Assembly (NCBI GenBank): GCA_964533965.1
Contig: CAZHNN010000005.1
Coordinates: 1 to 64,000, forward strand
Length of the DNA stretch: 64,000 nt
From: RGIG3178 sp964533965
GTDB lineage: Bacteria; Bacillota; Clostridia; Christensenellales; QAND01
Reading direction: 5' to 3'
Under the pieces are notes generated by a model. It was not told where the DNA came from. It saw nothing but the letters and a program-made list of their open reading frames with translations, and searched no databases. Both the position numbers and the translations under genes were made by a program. Positions 8,670-17,335 of this stretch are shown in pieces; the first letter of the stretch is position 1; every line of letters starts with the position of its first letter.

Positions 8670-8756
8670 CCTTATGGCAAGCATAAGGTCAGTATGATAC
8701 AAAGCACATAGTCGGCCTTATGCTTGCCATAAGGTTGGCATTATGATTGCATAATG
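8670..8756 (-). repeat. Three palindromic elements in the spoIIA leader
   Basis: 8670-8688 (CCTTATG-GCAAG-CATAAGG) and 8716-8734 (CCTTATG-CTTGC-CATAAGG) are 7-bp-arm hairpins that are also exact reverse complements of each other over 19 bp. 8739-8756 is a third, CATTATG-ATTG-CATAATG. All share TTATG-N4/5-CATAA. They lie between the inferred sigma-H start site and the spoIIAA ribosome site, so they will be transcribed. The CCTTA arm could also pair with CTAAGG, which overlaps the start of the ribosome site. Confidence 0.8.
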
Positions 8757-8774
8757 TCTGCCCTATGAAAATAC

Positions 8775-8800
8775 ATTCGATTTGTGCTTTGGCTTGTCCT
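8775..8800 (-). promoter_or_regulatory. Sigma-H-type promoter of spoIIA
   Basis: Minus strand: AGGACAA (8794-8800), a 12-bp spacer, ATCGAAT (8775-8781). This matches the sigma-H consensus RNAGGAWWW / RNNGAAT, including the GAAT core, at the spacing known for Bacillus spoIIA. The predicted start near 8768 gives a leader of about 110 nt. Confidence 0.75.
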
Positions 8801-8839
8801 TTCTCGAAAAACCACGACTTTTCCCATATTTTGTCCATA

Positions 8840-8848
8840 TTTGTCAAA
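8840..8848 (+). promoter_or_regulatory. Spo0A box upstream of spoIIA
   Basis: TTTGTCAAA matches the 0A box TTTGTCRAA exactly. A second, weaker TTTTGTCCAT lies 10 bp away at 8829-8838. Both are about 30-40 bp upstream of the sigma-H -35 element, where Spo0A activates spoIIA in Bacillus. Confidence 0.65.
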
Positions 8849-8944
8849 ACCATACAGACACTGCGAAATTCATAAAATAACAGCAGCGCCATCGTTTCAC
8901 TTCTTCACTTATAGAGCGCTGTATTCGAGGGCATATTCATAAGG

Positions 8945-11260
8945 ATGGAAAATCAACAGTCAAAAAAAAGGCAGCGTTTGATCCGCTTGCTTAAAACTAC
9001 GATCCTGTTTTTGATCGTGGCCCTTATCTGTGCCGCAGCATTTGGGACGGCATATCTGTTTGGCTTTGACATCACAAGCCGTTTGGATCCATCTCAGATA
9101 TACAACGTTGAACAAAGCACCATCGTGTACGACCGAAACGGCAAGGAGGTTTCCGTCGTCCACGGCTTGGAAAACCGGATCTGGATCCCGCTGTCAAGCA
9201 TCCCTGAGCATGTACGGAATGCATTCATCGCAGCTGAAGACGTCCGCTTCTATTCGCACAGCGGCATTGATATAAAGCGCATTTTCGGTGCTCTTATCAA
9301 AGATATTCAAACGGGTCAACTGGCCGAAGGCGCGTCCACCATAACCCAACAATTGATCAAGAACAGCCTTTTGAACAATAAAAAGGTATTTTCAAGAAAG
9401 ATTGAAGAAGCGCTTCTTGCCATGGAGCTGGAGCGCCGGTACAGCAAGGATCAGATACTGGAAATGTATTTGAACTATGTGTTTTTTGGCGCAAATGCAT
9501 ATGGCATAGAAGCCGCGTCAAGGACGTATTTTGGCAAATCAGCATCGGCGCTTACGCTCGACGAAGGCGCATTGCTGGCGGGCATATTGAAGTCTACCGC
9601 CCATTATGCGCCGAACGTCAATCCGGATGATTCCGTTTCACGGCGAAACACCGTGCTTACGCTGATGGCCGAAAATGGATTCATCACGCAGGAACAGGCA
9701 TTGGAGGCAAAGTCCGTTCCGCTCAAGTTGGCATCGGACGCATCGGATAAAGCCTATGGATTTTATCTGGACGCGGCACTTCAGTCCGCTGCCGATATTC
9801 TGGGCATCACCTATGAACAACTGGTCAGCGGCGGGTATCGCGTGTACACGGCAATGGACAAAAACATGCAAACGGCCTTGGAAACAGCCTATGCAGACAA
9901 TACGCTGTTTCCCCAAAATGCCGCCGATGGCACCAAAGTCCAATCCGCCTTCGTATGCATGGACCCCAAAACCGGCTATGTGATGGCCATTATGGGCGCG
10001 CGAAGCTACGAAGTACAACGCGGTCTGAATCGCGCTATACAGAGCAAGCGGCAGCCTGGATCCGTCATCAAACCTCTTCTGGTGTATGCTCCGGCGTTGC
10101 AAAGCCGTACCTATTCCCCGGCAGCCATCGTTAAGGACGAACCAAAATCATTCGGGCAATACATGCCGAAGAACGTCAGCGATAAATATTACGGAAATGT
10201 TTCGATTCGACAGGCTCTGGTGGATTCGCTCAACGTTCCTGCGGTAGAAGTCCTGTCGAATACCGGTGTCGCATACGCCAAATCCTTTGCATCCTCTTTG
10301 GGAATTCCATTTGGCGCAGGCGACAATGGCCTTTCTCTTGCGCTGGGCGGGTTTGAGTCCGGCGTCACGCCGCTTGATCTTTGCACAGGGTATAGCGCGC
10401 TGGCTTCCATGGGCGTTGCACATACGCCAACGTTTGTCACGGCCATTGCGGATGTTACCGGCACTGTGCTATATCAGTCAAAGGATGAGCCTAAGCGTGT
10501 GATGTCTGAACAGACGGCATTCATCGTCACCGACATGCTCTCCGATGTAATAAAAGAAGGTACGGGCAAAAACCTATACATAAAGGATATCCCCCTCTCC
10601 GGCAAAACGGGTACAAATGGTTATGACAGCAAGTCCAATCGGGACATCTGGATGGCAGCGTACAATGCCGATCTGTGTGCCATTGTCTGGATGGGTTTTG
10701 ACAAGACGGACAGCGCGCATTGCCTGCCTTCGAGCGCTACGGGAGGCAGTTTCCCCGCCAAGCTGTTGAAATCCGTCATTACAACCTATTACAGTGGCAA
10801 GACCGCACCTACCTACACCGCGCCGGAAGGCGTTGACAAGGTGAGACTGGATAAAGCGGCGTTGATAGGCGGCGAAGAAAAAGCTGCCGCATCGTATCTG
10901 TTGGACAAGGACGTTGTAGAAGAATATCTGTACAGCGACGAAGCGGCGTTGGTTCAGAACACCTCTGTATCCTGCCTGGTCTACGGCTTCAAGGTACAAC
11001 TGAACGAATCAGGAAAGCCCGTTCTTTCCTTTTACTCGTCAAGCAACATCGGAAAGTTCCAGATCCTTCGAAAGGGCGAAAATGATGCCGAAAGCGTCAT
11101 CGCCACCGTGGATGGCGAGGATCTGATCACCTTTGAAGATGCACAGGCGCAGGCGCTTCGCGGATATACCTACTCCATTCAGCCCATCGACGAAAGTGGA
11201 CAGAAGCTGGGCGACAGGAGCGTAAAGCTGTATGTCTTCGTCTCCAAACCACTGCAATAA
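8945..11260 (+). CDS. Class A penicillin-binding protein (bifunctional glycosyltransferase/transpeptidase)
   Basis: 771 residues: cytosolic basic tail, membrane anchor (about 17-38), GT51 glycosyltransferase domain with AAEDVRFYSHSGID (catalytic Glu about 98) and GASTITQQL, then a transpeptidase domain with SVIK (373-376), SLN (428-430) and KTGT (554-557). The C-terminal 150 residues look like a beta-rich fibronectin-like extension. It polymerises and cross-links peptidoglycan outside the membrane. It is divergent from spoIIA, so it may be one of the sporulation-associated PBPs (PbpF/PbpG type), but no sigma-F or sigma-G promoter was clear. The ribosome site is weak (AAGG against the ATG). 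Confidence 0.93.
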   Translation: MENQQSKKRQRLIRLLKTTILFLIVALICAAAFGTAYLFGFDITSRLDPSQIYNVEQSTIVYDRNGKEVSVVHGLENRIWIPLSSIPEHVRNAFIAAEDVRFYSHSGIDIKRIFGALIKDIQTGQLAEGASTITQQLIKNSLLNNKKVFSRKIEEALLAMELERRYSKDQILEMYLNYVFFGANAYGIEAASRTYFGKSASALTLDEGALLAGILKSTAHYAPNVNPDDSVSRRNTVLTLMAENGFITQEQALEAKSVPLKLASDASDKAYGFYLDAALQSAADILGITYEQLVSGGYRVYTAMDKNMQTALETAYADNTLFPQNAADGTKVQSAFVCMDPKTGYVMAIMGARSYEVQRGLNRAIQSKRQPGSVIKPLLVYAPALQSRTYSPAAIVKDEPKSFGQYMPKNVSDKYYGNVSIRQALVDSLNVPAVEVLSNTGVAYAKSFASSLGIPFGAGDNGLSLALGGFESGVTPLDLCTGYSALASMGVAHTPTFVTAIADVTGTVLYQSKDEPKRVMSEQTAFIVTDMLSDVIKEGTGKNLYIKDIPLSGKTGTNGYDSKSNRDIWMAAYNADLCAIVWMGFDKTDSAHCLPSSATGGSFPAKLLKSVITTYYSGKTAPTYTAPEGVDKVRLDKAALIGGEEKAAASYLLDKDVVEEYLYSDEAALVQNTSVSCLVYGFKVQLNESGKPVLSFYSSSNIGKFQILRKGENDAESVIATVDGEDLITFEDAQAQALRGYTYSIQPIDESGQKLGDRSVKLYVFVSKPLQ

Positions 11261-11286
11261 AAAGACCGGCTTAACGCCGGCTTTTT
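11261..11286 (+). terminator. Intrinsic terminator after the PBP gene
   Basis: AAAGACCGGC / GCCGGCTTTT with a 5-nt loop, followed by a T run, immediately after the stop codon. Confidence 0.8.
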
Positions 11287-11369
11287 AAAATTATTACCTA
11301 TCTATTAATTTATATTTGATATGGTATTGCATCTATTTGCAATATTGTTAATTTTTCACTTAATTAATA

Positions 11370-12545
11370 TTACATTTTAATCTCAATGCGTTCTACGTTT
11401 ACCACGCATTCGTCAATATATTCTCCCCACGGTATCCTGGTCTGCTCCTGCCGGAGTTTTGGTATATCCGGCCTGGTACTAGGGTGCCGCGGCACAAAAA
11501 CAGTGCAGCAGTCCTCACCGGGCCGAATGGAGATATCAAAGGTATCGATGCGTTTGGCAATCTCGATGATCTCCGTCTTGTCCATCCCTATCAACGGCCG
11601 AAATACGGGCATCTGCGCAACATCGTCCGTCGCACATAGCGCATCGATGGTCTGGCTTGCCACCTGTCCGAGGCTTTCCCCTGTGATTAACGCCTTTGCT
11701 CCATTATGTTGCGCAATCCTCTGTGCGATCTCAAGCATCGCCCGTCGCATCAATACTGTGAGCAGGTTCGGCTGGCAATGGATATAGATGGCTTCCTGCA
11801 TTTTCGTAAACGTAACGAGATGCAGCGTCATCGGTCCGCAATACATCGCCATTTGCTTTGCCAGATCCAACACCTTCTGTTTGGCAGCTTCGCCCGTATG
11901 CGGCGGGCTCATGAAATGCACGGCGGATACGACCATGCCACGCTTGGCCATCATCCAACCCGCGACGGGGCTGTCTATACCACCGGATAGCATCAGCATG
12001 GCGTTGCCGCTGCTTCCCACCGGCATGCCGCCAACTGCAGAATAGATGGCTGCGTATACGTAGGCTTTGTCGCGTATCTCCACCTCCACGACGACATCTG
12101 GTGTGTGGACGTCGACCTTGACGTTGCTGCAATTTCGGAGCACATAAGCCCCTGTTTCCCGCTGTATTCCCTCGCTGTTAGGAAAAAAGGATTTATCCTC
12201 CCGCCTTGCGTGTACCTTGAAGGTGACGTTTTCTTTGTGCATCGCGGAGGATGCGATCATCATTTGCTCAACGGCTGCTTGTCCTATCGCTTCCAGATGC
12301 TTGTCCACCTTAAACGCAGGGCAAACACCCACCACGCCGAAGGTATTGCGGCAGCGCAATATGACATCTGCTTCGTCCTTCGGATCGTACTTGGAAACGT
12401 ACACCCGCCCTTGCTGTTCGTAAATTTCACAGTGCAACCCATGCAACGCTTCAAACAGCCGCTGTTTGAGCAAGCGCTTGAAAAAAGGGCGGTTGAGCCC
12501 TTTCAAGTGAATCTCTCCGTATTTGATCAGAATAAGCCGTTCCAT
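11370..12545 (-). CDS. thiI: tRNA 4-thiouridine synthetase ThiI
   Basis: 391 residues: an N-terminal ferredoxin-like/THUMP domain (to about 165), then the PP-loop pyrophosphatase domain with LMLSGGIDSPVAG, and a C-terminal GEDCCTVFVPRHP segment carrying the conserved Cys. It makes s4U8 in tRNA. There is no rhodanese domain, the short form usual in Gram-positives, so sulfur should come directly from the partner cysteine desulfurase encoded immediately upstream (stop TAA touches this ATG). Confidence 0.95.
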   Translation of the reverse strand: MERLILIKYGEIHLKGLNRPFFKRLLKQRLFEALHGLHCEIYEQQGRVYVSKYDPKDEADVILRCRNTFGVVGVCPAFKVDKHLEAIGQAAVEQMMIASSAMHKENVTFKVHARREDKSFFPNSEGIQRETGAYVLRNCSNVKVDVHTPDVVVEVEIRDKAYVYAAIYSAVGGMPVGSSGNAMLMLSGGIDSPVAGWMMAKRGMVVSAVHFMSPPHTGEAAKQKVLDLAKQMAMYCGPMTLHLVTFTKMQEAIYIHCQPNLLTVLMRRAMLEIAQRIAQHNGAKALITGESLGQVASQTIDALCATDDVAQMPVFRPLIGMDKTEIIEIAKRIDTFDISIRPGEDCCTVFVPRHPSTRPDIPKLRQEQTRIPWGEYIDECVVNVERIEIKM

Positions 12546-13691
12546 TTATCGACGTTTGAACCTCCTCAAATACGATACCGCCTGCGCTATCTCCTGTGCA
12601 ACGATATCGCTTTCCTCTGGTGTGTTGAAGCAACCGAAGCTGAGACGGATCGTGCCGGCTGCCATATTCGAGGGCACGCCCATGCCGGTCAGGATCCGGT
12701 TTGCGCCTTTCTTATGGGATGAACACGCGCTTCCGGTGCCAACGTAGATCTCCTTCTGCTCCAAAGCATGCACAAGGGCTTCCCCTTGTATTCCCGCAAA
12801 GGATACAGAGAGGATATGCGGTGCCGCCATCGCCATCTCCGGGCCATTGATGCGGATGCCTTCGATCTGCGAAAGCCCCTCAACCAGTCGATATTTGACC
12901 GAGGCCAGCTGATCGAGTATCTGATCCCGGTATGCGGCGTAATACTGCTGGGCAGCTCCCAGGCCTAAGATGCCTGGAGTGTTCTCCGTACCGCTGCGCA
13001 GACCAAATTCCTGTCCGCCGCCACTGAACAATGGCTGCAGCTTCAGTTTTTTCTTACTTACCAAAACGCCTACTCCCCTGGGTGCATGGAATTTATGACC
13101 GCTGATGCTATACAGATCAACGTTCGACATGTCCGTTATGATTTTGGGATATGCTTGCACGCCATCGACGTGAAAGACGCAATGAGGAGCGCGCTGTTTG
13201 ACTTCTTTTGCCAGTTCGGCAATGTCCATTACGCTGCCTATCTCGTTGTTGACGTGCATGATGCTCACCATTGCGGTATCCGGCTTTAGCGCCTGCAACA
13301 GTATCGATTTGGTAACAACGCCGTTTCCATCGCACGGCAAATAGGTTACCGTATGCCCGCTGTGCTCGAGGTACCGAAATAGTTCGTAGACGCTGGCGTG
13401 TTCGATCCCGGTAGTGATAAAATGGGAAGTATGCCGAAGCGATAATGCCACGCCGAGGACAGCCGCATTGTTGCTTTCCGTGCCTCCCGAAGTAAACAGT
13501 ATTTCGTCTTCACGTACGCGTAGATCGTTCGCTATAGACACTCGAACAGACTGTATATCCCTTGCGATCGTCAACGCGGGTGCATAGAGGGCGGAAGGGT
13601 TATAAAAGGTTTCAAGCATTACGCTTTGCACGCGCTCCGCAACAAAATCAAACGGTCTTGTCGTTGCGCTATTGTCAAAATAGATAGCCAT
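12546..13691 (-). CDS. Cysteine desulfurase (NifS/IscS family)
   Basis: A 381-residue class V PLP aminotransferase-fold enzyme that removes sulfur from cysteine as an enzyme persulfide. The PLP lysine is in SGHKFHAPRG, the persulfide Cys in GTGSACSSHK, and the N-terminal YFDNSATT is typical. AAGGAGA precedes the ATG. Because it is directly followed by thiI, its main acceptor is probably ThiI (tRNA thiolation), as for Bacillus NifZ; a role in Fe-S assembly is also possible. Confidence 0.93.
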   Translation of the reverse strand: MAIYFDNSATTRPFDFVAERVQSVMLETFYNPSALYAPALTIARDIQSVRVSIANDLRVREDEILFTSGGTESNNAAVLGVALSLRHTSHFITTGIEHASVYELFRYLEHSGHTVTYLPCDGNGVVTKSILLQALKPDTAMVSIMHVNNEIGSVMDIAELAKEVKQRAPHCVFHVDGVQAYPKIITDMSNVDLYSISGHKFHAPRGVGVLVSKKKLKLQPLFSGGGQEFGLRSGTENTPGILGLGAAQQYYAAYRDQILDQLASVKYRLVEGLSQIEGIRINGPEMAMAAPHILSVSFAGIQGEALVHALEQKEIYVGTGSACSSHKKGANRILTGMGVPSNMAAGTIRLSFGCFNTPEESDIVAQEIAQAVSYLRRFKRR

Positions 13692-13764
13692 CTCTGATCT
13701 CCTTGCCGTATATCATATCACGCGTTTAAAATTTAGGGCAAGCAAATGTTCCTTTGACTGCCCC

Positions 13765-13793
13765 TTTTGAACTGTGTAAGTATCTGATATAAT
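13765..13793 (+). promoter_or_regulatory. Sigma-A-like promoter of the zinc-ribbon gene
   Basis: A perfect -10 TATAAT at 13788-13793 with TTTTGA (17-bp spacer) or TTGAAC (15-bp spacer) as -35 candidates, about 30 bp before the start codon. Confidence 0.6.
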
Positions 13794-13825
13794 ATATGAA
13801 ATAGACTGTATAGAGGTGTTGCACG

Positions 13826-15511
13826 ATGAATTGTCCACGTTGTGGAGCCGAAGTCGAAGAAAAACAAAAATTTTGCCCTGATTGCGGATTTTTGCTTCGA
13901 GCCGGTTCCCAAAAAAGCGAGTCGGATACGTTACCGCGACGGAATGTTCAAAGGCCAGCAGGATTGTCAAAACCCTCCTTTGATGCCTCTTCTGCAACGC
14001 CCGCATCGGACAAGCCTGCAAGCGTACGATCTGCATCGGATGTGAGATCGGTGCCAACTCCCGATAAAGTTGAATTGCCTAAGGATAAAGGCGCAGACGT
14101 TACTGCAAAGCCCGTCATCGTCAAGGAACCGGTATCGGCAACCCGCTCGAGCGCAGATGCTTCTCTTAACGCGTATGACCCCGAACCCGATGTGAGGACG
14201 GATCGGCCAAGCCGCTCTTCTGCGACTACCGCTGCGGACAAGGGAAAAAGAGCTCAGGCTGCAGGCAAGAAAAAGAAGAAAAAAAAGCCGATGTCCAAGG
14301 CATTGATGATCTTTATCATCGTCTTTATCGTAGCTGCCCTTGCTGGCGGCGGATTTGGTGCGAATGCATATGTTCGAGCCAATTATAAATCGTGGCCGCG
14401 TATGTTCAAGGTCGTCTTTGGCATCGGTTCGACGCCCGTATACCCGGCAACGGTGGAAGAAGTGATCGGGTCAGACGGCATGCCGGCCCATAAATTCACC
14501 GTCAAGGGTGATAACCCCGATGTGCTCATCGTTCATATGCTCAACAATCAGCGCATTACGTTCATCAACGGCGCCGCCACCATTACCATTCCCGATTCGT
14601 ATTTCATCGCCCAGAATGTGCAGAGCGACGCAGAAACAATCACTGCCAATGTTTCGCTTGCCATCATGGACAACCACAACAAGGAAACAGCGGTTCCCTG
14701 CGATCCCGTCGTCATAAAAGTGCCGCAGACGGTTGTGCAGAATATGATGCCTGCGGAAACAACTGTTGAAACCTATCAGACGAGCGTCACGCTTTCCATG
14801 AATGTCTTGGCAAACTCTACCGTGACCGTCAACGGCCAGGACGCCACTTCTAGCATCACCAACAATGCGTTTTCCAAATCCCTGCCTGTGGTGATGGGCA
14901 CGAACACGTTTGAGATCGTGGTCAAGACGCCGTATTACCGTTCCTACAAGAAGACGCTTACCATTAACAGGGTGTTGCCGCCCGTTACCATCACGGTTGC
15001 CAGCCAACCCGCCAAGAGGACGGAGTCCAGCTCGATCACCATCAGCGGTACCGCCGAGAAGAATGCAACGCTGAAACTGGAAGGCAAAGGCACACTGACC
15101 TATACGAAAGCGACCGGGGCGTTTACCATCAAGCTCAACATGAGCACGCTTGGGCTGTATGAGGGTACTCTTACCGCAACGCTGACCGGTAAAAACAACG
15201 GTGTGTATTCGTTCAGGGTAGAGCACATACCCAACGCGACGACATATCAAAGCCAGGCGCAAACGCCGGATCTGAACAACCTGTTCACCAAGATGTCCAC
15301 ATATCTGAACAAGAAGCTGAAGCTTACCGGTACGGTGGCTTCCGTGAGCGGCAACACGTTCACGCTCGCCCTTGGCAACAACAGGTCGCTTACCTTCTCC
15401 TATTACGGAGATACCGCCATCGCCATAGGCGACGCGGTGACGGTGTACGGAGAAATACAGAAGATCACCAACAATGTACCCACCTGCTATGCCTGGTTCG
15501 TGGTACACTGA
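13826..15511 (+). CDS. Zinc-ribbon, membrane-anchored protein with extracellular beta domains, unknown function
   Basis: 561 residues. Residues 3-20 form a zinc ribbon (C3, C6, C17, C20). Residues 25-140 are low-complexity and rich in Ser/Pro/Ala. A run of seven lysines precedes one membrane helix (about 158-178). The outside part appears to contain two Ig-like beta repeats (about 290-385 and 390-470) and a C-terminal OB-fold-like segment (KLKLTGTVASVSGNTFTLAL, then GDAVTVYGEI). The topology places the zinc ribbon in the cytosol. The segment types are seen; the domain assignments are inference. GAGGTG lies 9 nt before the ATG. The large antisense frame is a codon-bias shadow. Confidence 0.75.
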   Translation: MNCPRCGAEVEEKQKFCPDCGFLLRAGSQKSESDTLPRRNVQRPAGLSKPSFDASSATPASDKPASVRSASDVRSVPTPDKVELPKDKGADVTAKPVIVKEPVSATRSSADASLNAYDPEPDVRTDRPSRSSATTAADKGKRAQAAGKKKKKKKPMSKALMIFIIVFIVAALAGGGFGANAYVRANYKSWPRMFKVVFGIGSTPVYPATVEEVIGSDGMPAHKFTVKGDNPDVLIVHMLNNQRITFINGAATITIPDSYFIAQNVQSDAETITANVSLAIMDNHNKETAVPCDPVVIKVPQTVVQNMMPAETTVETYQTSVTLSMNVLANSTVTVNGQDATSSITNNAFSKSLPVVMGTNTFEIVVKTPYYRSYKKTLTINRVLPPVTITVASQPAKRTESSSITISGTAEKNATLKLEGKGTLTYTKATGAFTIKLNMSTLGLYEGTLTATLTGKNNGVYSFRVEHIPNATTYQSQAQTPDLNNLFTKMSTYLNKKLKLTGTVASVSGNTFTLALGNNRSLTFSYYGDTAIAIGDAVTVYGEIQKITNNVPTCYAWFVVH

Positions 15512-15515
15512 CAAA

Positions 15516-17306
15516 CTATAGCATCTTCTGAATCTGGTCCCACATAGCCCTTGGCACGCGAACTCTCAGCACCGTGCCAAGGGCTTCGTATTGCTCTGAA
15601 AGCACCGATGCGTTTGTGCGGATAAAGTGATACACGTCGCCTTTGGCATATGGGATCGTGATTTCCGATGTGATCCATTGCGATTCGACGGCTTTGATGA
15701 TTGCTTTGCACAGCGTATCAATGCCGTCCCCGTTCAAGGCGCTGATGGCGATAGCATTTGCTGGTATCAGCGCTTCCTGTTTGTCCGCTTTGTTGAAGAC
15801 GAGAATCTGCGGTGTTTCCGCGGCTCTCAGTTGGCCTAAGACCTGATCCACGACTTCCCTTTGCATATCCCGTTCGGGATGAGACGAATCGATGACATGC
15901 AGGATCAGATCCGCATGCAACGTTTCTTCCAGGGTGGACCGGAATGCGTCCACCAACTCGTGCGGCAGCTTGCGGACAAAACCGACCGTATCCGTGATCA
16001 GCACCTCGTGCCCGCCGATCGCCATGCGCCTGGCCAAAGGATCCAACGTTGCAAACAGCTTGTTTTCGGCAAATGCGTCCGCGCCCGTCAACCTGTTCAA
16101 CAGCGTGCTCTTGCCCGCATTCGTGTATCCCACCAGCGCAATGCAAAAAAGGTTCGATCGCATGCGCCTGCTTCTTCTGACCTCGCGTTGTTTTGCGATC
16201 TGGTCAATCTCCTCCTGCAGCTCATAAATGCGCCGTCGTATCCGCCTTCTGTCCGTTTCTATGCGCGTTTCGCCGGGTCCTCTTGTGCCGATGCCGCCGC
16301 CAAGCCTGCTCATCGCCACGCCCGTGCCCGATAAACGGGGCAACAGGTACTGCATCTGCGCCAATTCCACTTGCAGCTTGCCTTCACGGCTCTGCGCGCG
16401 CATCGCAAAGATATCCAATATCAGAGATGTGCGGTCGATGATCTTGCACTGCATGATCTCTTCGATGTTCCGCTGCTGCGTGGCGGAGAGCTCGCCGTCA
16501 AAGATAAACAGGTTGGCGCCTAGATCGCCTTTCATCATCGCCAGTTCCTGCGCTTTGCCGGAGCCGATGTACGTTGCGTTATCTGGCGTTGATCGGGATT
16601 GTACCTCGGCGTGCACCACCTGCGCTCCCGCTGTTCTGGCAAGCTCGGCCAGCTCATCCATCCCGTCTTCCCCAATGCCAACCAGCACGGCCTTTTCCGC
16701 TTCTTCTTTAGGCTTGAACGCTTCGAAGCGTCCAAACGCTTTGTCCGCTTCCGCGATGCGCTTAAACAGAAAATCCGGCAAATCCCGGTTGGGGTCAAAC
16801 GGGCCTATCATTTCGCTTTCCGGTTGTTCCCCGGTAAGAAAAGCAGCATAGAAATCGATTGCTCTGCCTTCCAAAACGCCGATGGCTGCCATAGAATCAA
16901 ATCGCGTCTGGACAAGTGTCGCAAGGTCCACATCACTGAGTTCGCCTGTTGCGTTGGGATGCGTATGGATGCAGCGCAGCCCGCTCAGCCTTGTTTTGGA
17001 GCGGATGGTACGCAGCTCAGGCATGGAAACGCGGTTGAAATGCCCAACGCTCACATCCAATATCATGCCGTCTCTTGCGATCAAAACCGAGACTTCGCGA
17101 TTGATCAAAGAGGTATAATACGCCAGCCGTTGACAAAGTTCCACGCTGATGAAAACGCCTCTTGGCATTCTCAACTCGTAAAGCTCTTTCATCTCGTTTA
17201 TCAGAGCATGCGGCAACCCCACCGTATTGCCATTGATGTTTTCATACAATGTGACTTCTTTTCCTTCCTTAAATCCGATTTGGGCATTGATGTCTGTTAT
17301 GGCCAT
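15516..17306 (-). CDS. hflX: Ribosome-associated GTPase HflX with an N-terminal JAMM-like extension
   Basis: 596 residues, longer than the roughly 420 of standard HflX. Residues about 205-380 are the HflX N-domain and coiled coil (YIGSGKAQEL, GTRGPGETRIETDRR). The GTPase has G1 GYTNAGKS (393-400), G3 DTVGF (439-443) and NKAD. HflX rescues stalled or hibernating 70S ribosomes. The first 190 residues contain E71 and H114-T-H116-x7-S124-x2-D127, the full JAMM/MPN+ metalloprotease signature. Start: ATG 17306 has only a weak ribosome site; TTG 17249 behind AAGGAAGG is an alternative. The gene diverges from the ThiF-like gene with only 29 bp between starts. Confidence 0.92.
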   Translation of the reverse strand: MAITDINAQIGFKEGKEVTLYENINGNTVGLPHALINEMKELYELRMPRGVFISVELCQRLAYYTSLINREVSVLIARDGMILDVSVGHFNRVSMPELRTIRSKTRLSGLRCIHTHPNATGELSDVDLATLVQTRFDSMAAIGVLEGRAIDFYAAFLTGEQPESEMIGPFDPNRDLPDFLFKRIAEADKAFGRFEAFKPKEEAEKAVLVGIGEDGMDELAELARTAGAQVVHAEVQSRSTPDNATYIGSGKAQELAMMKGDLGANLFIFDGELSATQQRNIEEIMQCKIIDRTSLILDIFAMRAQSREGKLQVELAQMQYLLPRLSGTGVAMSRLGGGIGTRGPGETRIETDRRRIRRRIYELQEEIDQIAKQREVRRSRRMRSNLFCIALVGYTNAGKSTLLNRLTGADAFAENKLFATLDPLARRMAIGGHEVLITDTVGFVRKLPHELVDAFRSTLEETLHADLILHVIDSSHPERDMQREVVDQVLGQLRAAETPQILVFNKADKQEALIPANAIAISALNGDGIDTLCKAIIKAVESQWITSEITIPYAKGDVYHFIRTNASVLSEQYEALGTVLRVRVPRAMWDQIQKML

Positions 17307-17335
17307 CCGTATAATGAATTTAGGAGTTGATATCG

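Noticed and set aside
14471..15514. 347-residue open frame on the minus strand
   Set aside because: Antisense to the zinc-ribbon protein, which has a promoter, a ribosome site and a signal-anchor topology; the antisense product is low-complexity and Gly/Arg/His-rich.
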